Assembly: GCF_030732845.1 (NCBI RefSeq)
Contig: NZ_JASHKA010000015.1
Location: 62,001 to 126,000 of the forward strand
From: Roseibium sp. MMSF_3544
GTDB taxonomy: Bacteria > Pseudomonadota > Alphaproteobacteria > Rhizobiales > Stappiaceae
Length of the DNA: 64,000 nucleotides
Direction of reading: 5' to 3'
Shown here one piece after another: positions 36,531 through 44,120 of the stretch. Every line of letters starts with the position of its first letter. Position 1 is the stretch's first letter. The position numbers and the translations under genes were made by a program. The notes under the pieces were generated by a model. That model was not told the DNA's origin and ran no database searches. It saw only the letters and a list, made by a program, of their open reading frames with translations.

Positions 36531-38117
36531 CTAGCTATCTTCCGCGGTGACGGCGGCCCAGTTCAAGCTGAACCGGTCGAGGTATTTCTTGAGCCGGTCG
36601 GCGTCGTTTCGGCTTGTCCTTGTTGCGCGTGAGGCCGCGAACAGCGTCCTGCCTGCCGCACTCAAGGAGGGGCTCTTGCGGCAAATACGGATCACGTAGG
36701 CCAGCTGTACCTTGTCGAAGGCGTCGATCTCCGTAACCCCGTCGCCAAGGAGATCCTGCAGCAGAACATCATCAGGGTTGGTTTCGGCGCTGGTCCACTG
36801 GCGCTCAAGCGCCTCGACTTCCTGCTGCACAAGGGAAAGGGTGATGCGTCCGCGCGGAGCCAGCGTGCACAGGCGCTGCACCGATGCGCCAAGGTCGCGG
36901 AAGTTGCCGGGCCATGGCGTCGCCGGAGACACGGCAAAATCCAGGTAGCGGGTGCGCGCGTCCGCGTTGAAGCCGACCCGGTTGCCGAGGAGTTTTTCGG
37001 ACCTGTCGAGTTCAAACTCGATATTGGGTTCAATATCCTCGCGCCGTTCGGTGAGCGACGGCAACCGGAACGTCCAGAGATTTAGTCTTGCATAAAGGTC
37101 CGGCCGGAACCGTCCTTCCGAGACGAGCTGCCCGAGGTTGCGGTTGGTGCCTGCGATCAGCTGGAAGCGGCTGGTGATCTCGTGATCGGAGCCGACCGGC
37201 AGGAAGCGGCCGGTCTCGACGGCGTGCAGGATCATCGCCTGCTCGTCGAGCCCGAGTTCGTTGATCTCGTCCAGGAACAGCACGCCGCCATCGGCTTCGC
37301 GCAGCAATCCGCGTCGGTCCGGGCTCCCGGTGCCCATCGACCCCCGTCGATGACCGAAAAGGCTGGACATGGCGCGCTCGCCTTTAAGGGTCGCACAATT
37401 CACGTGAACCAGTCGGCCCTTGACCCTGCGCCGCTGAAGCTTCAGCTCGTAGATGCGTTCGGCCAGCTCGCTCTTTCCCGTCCCCGTATCTCCAAGCAGC
37501 AGGAGAGGGGCGTCGGTGTTGGTGGCGACCAGCTCGATCCGCTCGATCAGTCCGTTGAAGGCTGTGTTCCGCGTTTCTATGCCTGCCTTCAGAAGTGCGT
37601 TGTACTCTTCTGCAACGAGATCGAAGCGTTGCTGAAGGGCGTCGTAGCGGGAAAGGTCGAGATCGACAATGTTGTACTGGCCGTTGAGATCGCCGTCCTC
37701 ACCGCGTGGCGGCGAGGTTTGTACGAGCTTGGCCGGAACGTGGCGGGACTCGGTCAGCAGGAACCAGCAGATCTGGGCGACGTGCGTCCCTGTCGTCAGA
37801 TGGACGAAATAGTCCTCGCGATCCTCGTCGAACCCGTAGTCGCGCGCGAAGTCGAACAGGGCGCCATAGACTTCCTGAAAGTCCCACGGATCGCGCAGAT
37901 CAACCTGTTGCAGCAGCACCTCGGTCGCAGGGCTGGCGTCCTCGATCTCGCGTTTCACGTTCTGAGCCAGACGATGATGGGCTCTGTCGTAAAGCAGTTC
38001 CAGACGGTGAACCGGAAAGCGGCCATGCTGGGTCACGGCAATCGAGGGTCGCCACCGACGCTTCTTGCCGGCGTCAAGTTGGGTGCCGAGAAAGCCGATG
38101 ACGACGTTCTTTTTCAA
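36531..38117 (-). CDS. rtcR: RtcR, sigma54-dependent activator of the RNA-repair operon
   Basis: A 528-residue activator. The N-terminal ~170 residues (KNVVIGFLGTQLDAGKKRRW, DYFVHLTTGTHVAQICWFLL) form the RtcR sensor, a CARF-like fold thought to sense RNA ends or cyclic nucleotides. An AAA+ domain follows with Walker A LLGDTGTGKSELAE, Walker B GGVLFLDEINEL and the arginine-finger region GRFRPDLYARLN. A C-terminal DNA-binding part includes SLSAAGRTLF. The sigma54-contact loop is altered: HRRGSMGTGSPDRRG where GAFTGA is expected. It is divergent from rsr, its expected target. Confidence 0.9.
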   Translation of the reverse strand: MKKNVVIGFLGTQLDAGKKRRWRPSIAVTQHGRFPVHRLELLYDRAHHRLAQNVKREIEDASPATEVLLQQVDLRDPWDFQEVYGALFDFARDYGFDEDREDYFVHLTTGTHVAQICWFLLTESRHVPAKLVQTSPPRGEDGDLNGQYNIVDLDLSRYDALQQRFDLVAEEYNALLKAGIETRNTAFNGLIERIELVATNTDAPLLLLGDTGTGKSELAERIYELKLQRRRVKGRLVHVNCATLKGERAMSSLFGHRRGSMGTGSPDRRGLLREADGGVLFLDEINELGLDEQAMILHAVETGRFLPVGSDHEITSRFQLIAGTNRNLGQLVSEGRFRPDLYARLNLWTFRLPSLTERREDIEPNIEFELDRSEKLLGNRVGFNADARTRYLDFAVSPATPWPGNFRDLGASVQRLCTLAPRGRITLSLVQQEVEALERQWTSAETNPDDVLLQDLLGDGVTEIDAFDKVQLAYVIRICRKSPSLSAAGRTLFAASRATRTSRNDADRLKKYLDRFSLNWAAVTAEDS

Positions 38118-38143
38118 ACTATGTATCCAAAATTATAATCTGC

Positions 38144-38256
38144 TATATCTACATATAAGATATTTTTCTGACAGAAATGTCAATATCACGAAAATCCATT
38201 ATTTTACATATACTTATTCCGAATTCAGTTTTTTGTTTTGCGGTCCGGTCGGCGCA
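38144..38256 (+). promoter_or_regulatory. rtcR-rsr divergent control region with two inverted repeats and possible sigma54 promoter
   Basis: The 208-bp gap is AT-rich. ATATCT-N7-AGATAT (38145-38163) and TGACA-GAAA-TGTCA (38169-38182) are inverted repeats that could be RtcR activator sites. GG-N10-GC (38242-38255, GGTCCGGTCGGCGC) fits the minimal -24/-12 spacing of a sigma54 promoter about 70 bp before the rsr ATG, although the flanking bases match poorly. Confidence 0.45.
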
Positions 38257-38325
38257 GGCATTCTCCGTCTCAACACAGACATCAACCCCAACGCCTTCAA
38301 GGGCGCGGATTTGTGGAGAGTGAAA

Positions 38326-39900
38326 ATGGCGAACAAAACTCTGTTTGCATCCCAGCGTGGACGGTTTTCCGGCAAAGCCGACGCCAGGAACCTGGCGGGT
38401 GGCAAGGCCTATACCTACGAGGACCGTCACAAGCTGGCTCAGCTGGCGGCGACCGGGTCCATCGGCAACACGTTCTACCAGTCAGCCGAGCTTGAACTGG
38501 AGGCGGTTCTGAAAGCGGCCGATATGGTTCCGGATGCGTTCCTGGCAAAGACGGCAGTCTATGCGCGTCAGAAGGGCAGGATGAAGGATTTGCCGGCTCT
38601 GTTGCTGGCGGTTCTGGCATCGCGTGATGCGGTTCTGTTCGCCAAGGCGTTTCCGCATGTGGTCACCGACGGCAGGATGCTGCGTAACTTCGTGCAGATC
38701 ATGCGCTCCGGACAGACGGGACGTAAATCGCTCGGAACACGGCCGAAGGCGCTCGTTCGCGGTTGGCTGAACGCGGCAACGGAATACCAGCTGCTGCAAG
38801 CCTCGATCGGCAACGATCCGTCGCTGGCGGACGTCATCAAGATGGTGCACCCGAAGCCGCGCGATGCAGAGCGAGATGCCCTGTTCGCCTGGCTGATCGG
38901 AAAGCCGTGTGACGTTGAAAAGCTGCCGGAACAGGTCCGTGCCTATGTGGCGTTCAAGGAGAACCCGAACGGCCAGGCGTTGCCGGATGTCCCGTTCCAG
39001 ATGCTGACGCATCTGCCCCTTTCCAGGGAAGACTGGACGAAGCTGGCGGAACGCGGAACCTGGAACATGGTGCGTATGAACCTGAACACCTTCCTGCGCC
39101 ACGGCGTCTTTGAAGGTGCGCGCTTTGAAAAGACGCCGGCTGTGCGTCTGGTGGCGGATATCCTGAAGGATCCGAGGCGGATCAGGAAGGCGCGTGCCTT
39201 CCCGTACCAGCTGTTGACGGGTTTTCAGGCTCTATCGGACGACATGCCGGCGGAGATCCGCGAGGCGATGCATGAAGCCATGGAGATCTCGGTCGCCAAT
39301 GTCCCGGCCCTGAAGGGCCAGGTGGTTGTGTGTCCGGATGTCTCCGGTTCCATGGTCTCGCCGGTGACCGGATATCGAAAGGGTGCGACGACTGCAACGC
39401 GCTGCGTTGATGTCGCGGCCCTGGTCGCCGCGGCGGTGCTGCGCCGAAACCGTGGGGCCACGGTCCTGCCGTTCGAGGTCAAGGTGCGGCCGGTCAAGCT
39501 GACCGGGCGAGACACCGTGATGACCAATGCCCGAAAGCTCACCGAGCAGTGGGGTGGTGGAACGAACTGTGCGGCACCGCTGGCGTGGCTGAACGCCAAG
39601 CGCCGTGCACCGGATCTGGTCATCCTGGTTTCGGATAACCAGTCCTGGGCCGGGGTCCAGTCGGGTCATCAGACCGGCGTGATGCGTGAATGGGAAACGC
39701 TGAAGAGGCGTAACCCGGATGCCAAGATGGTGTGCATCGATATCGCACCTTACGGTTCAACCCAGGCCAAGTCGCGGCCGGATATCCTCAACATCGGGGG
39801 CTTCTCCGATGCGGTGTTCGACCAGGTCGCGGCGTTTGCCAGGGGCACCATGAATGCCGACCAGTGGGTCGGGGAGATCGATGCCATCGATCTTGAGTGA
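38326..39900 (+). CDS. rsr: Rsr, bacterial Ro60 ortholog (TROVE plus vWA domains)
   Basis: A 524-residue ring-shaped RNA-binding protein. Residues 1 to about 340 form the HEAT-like TROVE domain (TLFASQRGRFSGKADARNLA at the start). A C-terminal vWA domain has the MIDAS-type motif VVVCPDVSGSMVSP and LVILVSDNQSW. Ro60 proteins bind Y RNAs on the outer face and misfolded or fragmented RNA in the ring. The ATG at 38326 is chosen; upstream in-frame readings would run through AT-rich promoter DNA. The gene is followed by an array of Y-RNA-like units and rtcB, the known rsr-yrl-rtcB arrangement. Confidence 0.93.
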   Translation: MANKTLFASQRGRFSGKADARNLAGGKAYTYEDRHKLAQLAATGSIGNTFYQSAELELEAVLKAADMVPDAFLAKTAVYARQKGRMKDLPALLLAVLASRDAVLFAKAFPHVVTDGRMLRNFVQIMRSGQTGRKSLGTRPKALVRGWLNAATEYQLLQASIGNDPSLADVIKMVHPKPRDAERDALFAWLIGKPCDVEKLPEQVRAYVAFKENPNGQALPDVPFQMLTHLPLSREDWTKLAERGTWNMVRMNLNTFLRHGVFEGARFEKTPAVRLVADILKDPRRIRKARAFPYQLLTGFQALSDDMPAEIREAMHEAMEISVANVPALKGQVVVCPDVSGSMVSPVTGYRKGATTATRCVDVAALVAAAVLRRNRGATVLPFEVKVRPVKLTGRDTVMTNARKLTEQWGGGTNCAAPLAWLNAKRRAPDLVILVSDNQSWAGVQSGHQTGVMREWETLKRRNPDAKMVCIDIAPYGSTQAKSRPDILNIGGFSDAVFDQVAAFARGTMNADQWVGEIDAIDLE

Positions 39901-39911
39901 GACTTGAACGC

Positions 39912-39933
39912 GCGGCGGGTGACTGCCCGCCGC
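39912..39933 (+). other. Hairpin just after rsr
   Basis: GCGGCGGG (39912-39919), 6-nt loop, CCCGCCGC (39926-39933), a perfect 8-bp stem. There is no T-run, so it is more likely an mRNA 3' protection or processing hairpin than a full terminator. The RNA array starts 16 nt later. Confidence 0.55.
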
Positions 39934-39949
39934 ACTTGCAGAGAGATCT

Positions 39950-40075
39950 GGCGGATGCCGATGAAATTACACTGTCAGCCCCGGGAATGCGTGGGTCGAG
40001 CCACGCCTTCGCGACACCGCGATGTCGTCTAACAAGGAAAGGCAACGGGGTGGATTTCATCACAGACTTGCCGCC
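39950..40075 (+). ncRNA. Y-RNA-like unit 1 (divergent three-hairpin module)
   Basis: Lower stem GGCGG (39950-39954) with CCGCC (40071-40075); 5' internal-loop word ATGCC, 3' loop ending CTTG; upper stem GATGAAAT (39960-39967) with ATTTCATC (40054-40061). The module inside is closed by CCCCG/CGGGG (39979-39983, 40046-40050) and holds two hairpins: GCGTGG-GTCGAG-CCACGC, which resembles a T-arm, and CGACA-CCGCGA-TGTCG. No CCA-like end or D-arm was found, so this one is less tRNA-like than the next units. Confidence 0.65.
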
Positions 40076-40088
40076 GCAAGGAATTAAA

Positions 40089-40233
40089 CCGGTCAGGGCG
40101 AATGCCTGCAGAACTACATCGACTATGAATCGCCAGGTTGCGGGTTCGAATCCCGCCGCTGCAACCAACTGATGCAGCGTAGCTCAACGGATAGAGCAGG
40201 AGTGTTTTGCACCCACCTTGTCGCCCTGACCGG
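40089..40233 (+). ncRNA. Y-RNA-like unit 2 with permuted class I tRNA mimic (YrlA-like)
   Basis: A perfect 13-bp stem CCGGTCAGGGCGA / TCGCCCTGACCGG joins the ends (40089-40101, 40221-40233), followed by TTTTT at 40240. Above it are loop ATGCC against CCCACCTTG and an upper stem TGCAGAAC / GTTTTGCA. The module reads, in order: mini-hairpin CGA-CTATGAA-TCG, T-arm GCGGG-TTCGAAT-CCCGC, acceptor strand CGCTGCA, ACCA, short linker, acceptor strand TGCAGCG, TA, D-arm GCTC-AACGGATA-GAGC. The tRNA parts are all present but the 5' and 3' ends are joined, and the RNA opens between D-arm and anticodon arm. Confidence 0.88.
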
Positions 40234-40297
40234 GCCGACTTTTTCAGCCGGACACGGATCGGCGCAAACACGAGAAGAAGAATTGACGATCAATCGT

Positions 40298-40355
40298 GGC
40301 GGATGCCGGCAGGACTACATTCTTGACCATGAGTGTCCTGTCATTCCTTGCCGCC
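40298..40355 (+). ncRNA. Y-RNA-like unit 3 (minimal stem-loop)
   Basis: Lower stem GGCGG (40298-40302) / CCGCC (40351-40355); internal loop ATGCC against ATTCCTTG; upper stem GGCAGGAC (40308-40315) / GTCCTGTC (40335-40342). The apical part is a plain 19-nt loop starting TACA. It has the shared binding stem without a tRNA-like module. Confidence 0.65.
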
Positions 40356-40369
40356 GCACCCGAAAGATA

Positions 40370-40511
40370 CGGTCAGGGCGAATGCCCGCAGAACTACATC
40401 GACTCATAATCGCCAGGTTGCGGGTTCGAGTCCCGCCGCTGCAACCACCTAAGGCAGCGTAGCTCAATCGGTAGAGCAGGAACGTTTTGCACTCATTTGT
40501 CGCCCTGACCG
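40370..40511 (+). ncRNA. Y-RNA-like unit 4 with permuted class I tRNA mimic
   Basis: A close relative of unit 2. Ends CGGTCAGGGCGA / TCGCCCTGACCG (40370-40381, 40500-40511); loop ATGCC against CTCATTTG; upper stem GCAGAAC / GTTTTGC. The module contains CGA-CTCATAA-TCG, whose loop matches a tRNA-Met anticodon loop (CAU), then T-arm GCGGG-TTCGAGT-CCCGC, acceptor CGCTGC, loop AACCACCTAAG, acceptor GCAGCG, and D-arm GCTC-AATCGGTA-GAGC. Differences from unit 2 are often in loops or compensated, as expected of a maintained structure. Confidence 0.87.
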
Positions 40512-40558
40512 GCAACTGGTTTTGTAACGGTAAACTGAATGCGGCTCAGCCGCGATAT

Positions 40559-40698
40559 CGGGGATGCCGGCAGGATTACAGGTAGACGCCTCCCGGCACG
40601 GCCGGGAGGGGAGGCGTGAAAGGCGCTTCCCGTGCCAGTTCAAGTCTGGCCCGGAGCAATCCGGTGGCGGAATGAAGATCTTGCCAGACCTTGCCCCG
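40559..40698 (+). ncRNA. Y-RNA-like unit 5 with class II (Leu/Ser-like) tRNA mimic
   Basis: Lower stem CGGGG / CCCCG (40559-40563, 40694-40698); loop ATGCC against AGACCTTG; upper stem GGCAGGAT / ATCTTGCC. The module reads: GGTAGACGC (second half of a tRNA-Leu-like D-arm), hairpin CTCCCGGC-ACG-GCCGGGAG at the anticodon-arm position, long variable-arm-like hairpin GGGAGGCG-TGAAAGG-CGCTTCCC, T-arm GCCAG-TTCAAGT-CTGGC, acceptor stem CCGGA-GCAA-TCCGG closed by a GNRA tetraloop, then TGGCGGAATG (first D-arm half). The opening lies in the D-loop, unlike units 2 and 4. Confidence 0.78.
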
Positions 40699-40702
40699 CG
40701 TA

Positions 40703-40767
40703 GCCTGGCGGATGCCGGCAGAAGTGTTGCTTAGTGCAATACGTCCTGCCTCCGTTTGCCGCCAGGC
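40703..40767 (+). ncRNA. Y-RNA-like unit 6 (minimal stem-loop before rtcB)
   Basis: Lower stem GCCTGGCGG / CCGCCAGGC (40703-40711, 40759-40767); internal loop ATGCC against TCCGTTTG; upper stem GGCAG / CTGCC; apical hairpin GTGTTGC-TTAGT-GCAATAC. It ends 20 nt before the rtcB ATG, so it also forms a structured 5' leader for rtcB. Confidence 0.68.
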
Positions 40768-40775
40768 GAGTATGA

Positions 40776-42204
<1,429 letters not shown>

Positions 42205-42226
42205 TTCATCCAATTCCTTGAGGGCG

Positions 42227-43429
42227 TTATGCGGCATCAGACGGACTGACGCGCCCACTCCGTTCCAAACCCAAGGCAGCTAGCGCAGCCAAAAGTCCGG
42301 AAGCAGCAGTTACGAACATCAGCGTCAGAACAATCACCGGCTTGTTGCCGAAGTCCATCGCAAAGCCGGTCAGGCTTGTCAGGACCGAACCACAGGCAAG
42401 GTTGAAGGCGGCAACCAGCCCGGCAGCGCTTCCGGCGAGGTCAGGCCGGACGGACATCGCACTTGAGTTGCTGCCCGGCAATGTGAGACCGTTGCCGATA
42501 CCGACAAAGACGGTGCTGCCGAAAAAAACAAGCGGCGTGATCGCACCCAGCAAGAAGGCGAGCAGTCCGGCGGCCAGACCTGTGGTCGCAACGATCCGGC
42601 CGCTCAGCACCAGGGTCGGTAACGATACGCGCGTGGCCAATTTGCCTGACAGAAAGCCACCTGCCGAGAACCCGACCGTTATTGTGCCGATGAGGATGCC
42701 GAGTTCGGCTGGCGTGACACCGAATGTTTGTGTTGCCACCAACGGAGCGCCGGCGAGGAAAATGTAAAAACCACCGACAGAAAATGCAGAACACAGCGCA
42801 TAGGCACAAAAGCGTGGATCGCCAATCAGGGTGAAGAGCGAACCACGTCTGGCCTCTTTCTCCTTGTTACGTTCTGGCCTGGTCTCTCCAAGATCGAACC
42901 ACACCAGGGCAAGCAGCGCGGCACCGCAAAGGCCGTAAAAATAGAAGTTGGCGCGCCAGCCGAAGGCTGTGTCCAGAAGTCCGCCGATGACGGGTCCCAG
43001 CATCGGGGCAACAGCCATGCACATGCTGATATAGCCAATCACCCCGGCCGACTTCTGTGGCGAATTGGTGTCGCGGACGATTGCCAGCGACAGCGAGTAA
43101 CCGGCGGTGATGCCACCCTGCAGCATGCGGAACGCCAGAAAGACCCAGATGTTTTCTGCGAGCGCGCATACCAGCGAGGAAAGGCAAAAAATCACGAGGG
43201 CGACCAGCAGGACCGGGCGGCGCCCGTAGCGGTCGGACAGTGGGCCGGCGATCAGTTGTATGACGGCGGTCACCGCGAGATACCCGGCGATTGCGACACT
43301 CACGAGCGCATAATCCGCTTGAAGATCAAGCGCGATGTTGCCGAGGGACGGCAGGAACATGTTCAGCGTCAGCGGCGAAAACGCTGTCAGAACGATGAGT
43401 GTGATGAGCTGTGGCGGTGTGCGGGTCAC
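42227..43429 (-). CDS. Major facilitator exporter, Bcr/CflA drug-efflux type
   Basis: A protein of about 400 residues with twelve predicted membrane segments. MFS motif A is GPLSDRYGRRPVLL after span 2, and motif C-like AVAPMLGPVIGGLL lies in span 5, marking a proton-drug antiporter of the Bcr/CflA type. The longest reading starts at ATG 43489, but its first codons form an intrinsic terminator. The GTG at 43429 (VTRTPPQLITL) is therefore the more likely start. Expression probably depends on reading through that terminator. Confidence 0.85.
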   Translation of the reverse strand: MTRTPPQLITLIVLTAFSPLTLNMFLPSLGNIALDLQADYALVSVAIAGYLAVTAVIQLIAGPLSDRYGRRPVLLVALVIFCLSSLVCALAENIWVFLAFRMLQGGITAGYSLSLAIVRDTNSPQKSAGVIGYISMCMAVAPMLGPVIGGLLDTAFGWRANFYFYGLCGAALLALVWFDLGETRPERNKEKEARRGSLFTLIGDPRFCAYALCSAFSVGGFYIFLAGAPLVATQTFGVTPAELGILIGTITVGFSAGGFLSGKLATRVSLPTLVLSGRIVATTGLAAGLLAFLLGAITPLVFFGSTVFVGIGNGLTLPGSNSSAMSVRPDLAGSAAGLVAAFNLACGSVLTSLTGFAMDFGNKPVIVLTLMFVTAASGLLAALAALGLERSGRVSPSDAA

Positions 43430-43453
43430 GGATGTCTCGGAACAGCTTTTGTC

Positions 43454-43486
43454 AAAAAAATACGCCCCCGGGATTGGACGGGGGCG
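43454..43486 (-). terminator. Intrinsic terminator in the exporter leader (attenuator)
   Basis: On the minus strand CGCCCCCG, 8-nt loop, CGGGGGCG, TATTTTTTT: an 8-bp GC stem and seven Ts, the strongest terminator in the window. It lies between the leader ORF and the exporter start. Confidence 0.85.
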
Positions 43487-43511
43487 CATGGCAAGCGGAT
43501 ATGGATTTCCG

Positions 43512-43565
43512 CTAGCGGTCCATGCACTTGTTTCTCACGACGACAACTTGAATTTCAAACGGCAT
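43512..43565 (-). CDS. 17-residue leader peptide upstream of the exporter
   Basis: Peptide MPFEIQVVVVRNKCMDR, with a near-perfect AGGAGG ribosome-binding site 5 nt before the ATG. The stop codon lies in the left arm of a hairpin AGCGGA/TCCGCT (43494-43513) that immediately precedes the terminator. This order (small ORF, hairpin, terminator, efflux gene) is that of translation-coupled attenuators, where ribosome stalling relieves termination. The four Val codons could be the sensed site; antibiotic stalling is another possibility. Confidence 0.6.
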   Translation of the reverse strand: MPFEIQVVVVRNKCMDR

Positions 43566-43639
43566 CTTGGCCTCCTGAGCTCAACACTAACGGGGCATGG
43601 TGCGTCGAGCAAGGGTGCGACACAGGATGGGCCGTGGTG

Positions 43640-44116
43640 CTAACCCATGTCCCCATGCATCGCGACAAGATCGAGTTCGGCTGCGGGGGCCTCAATGGCG
43701 CTGTAGCTTTCCTTCACGCCTTCGTCGGCCAGCTCACGCTGGACCGCCAGCAGCATGTTCTCGTCGTGCTCGGAGCAAAGATCGGCCATGTAGCGCAACT
43801 CATCCTCCGCAACACCGCGCGCGGCCTCCACGGAAGGGGCGCCATAGACATCGACGAAATGTTGCGCGAGCCGGTCGACGAGGCTGGCGAATTCGGTTTC
43901 TTCGATGGGGGTGACCGCGACAAACGTGACACGGCCGAAGGTCTCCAGGCCAAGCCAGCCGTTGGCGAAGGCCTGCCGTGCCTTGCCGACGAGGTCGGCG
44001 TCGGTCCAGTTGGAAAACTCGAAGCCGCCGGACAGGCACCATTCGCCGGTGCGGGCCGGGGAGAAATAAACGTTGCGGTCGCTGTCATCCATGTGAACGG
44101 CGCGGGCGAGTTTCAT
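43640..44116 (-). CDS. DUF6505-family protein of the formate dehydrogenase cluster
   Basis: A 158-residue soluble acidic protein (start MKLARAVHMDDSDRNVYFS, conserved GEWCLSGGFEFSNW). No catalytic motif is visible. Such proteins occur only beside the lipoate/biotin-ligase-like gene and formate dehydrogenase in alphaproteobacteria (recalled family context). It starts 4 bp after the preceding gene and ends the leftward five-gene operon (46106 to 43640). Confidence 0.7.
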   Translation of the reverse strand: MKLARAVHMDDSDRNVYFSPARTGEWCLSGGFEFSNWTDADLVGKARQAFANGWLGLETFGRVTFVAVTPIEETEFASLVDRLAQHFVDVYGAPSVEAARGVAEDELRYMADLCSEHDENMLLAVQRELADEGVKESYSAIEAPAAELDLVAMHGDMG

Positions 44117-44120
44117 GAGG

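Noticed and set aside
36531..38117. Link to CRISPR immunity because of the CARF-like N-terminal domain
   Set aside because: No repeats, spacers or cas genes are present. The sigma54 AAA+ domain and the rsr/rtcB context identify RtcR.
40120..40200. tRNA gene (T-arm, acceptor and CCA, D-arm all visible)
   Set aside because: The parts are in permuted order, with the 3' ACCA directly joined to the 5' acceptor strand, and are enclosed by a 13-bp Y-RNA stem. It is annotated as a Y-RNA-like tRNA mimic. No ordinary tRNA gene was found in the window.
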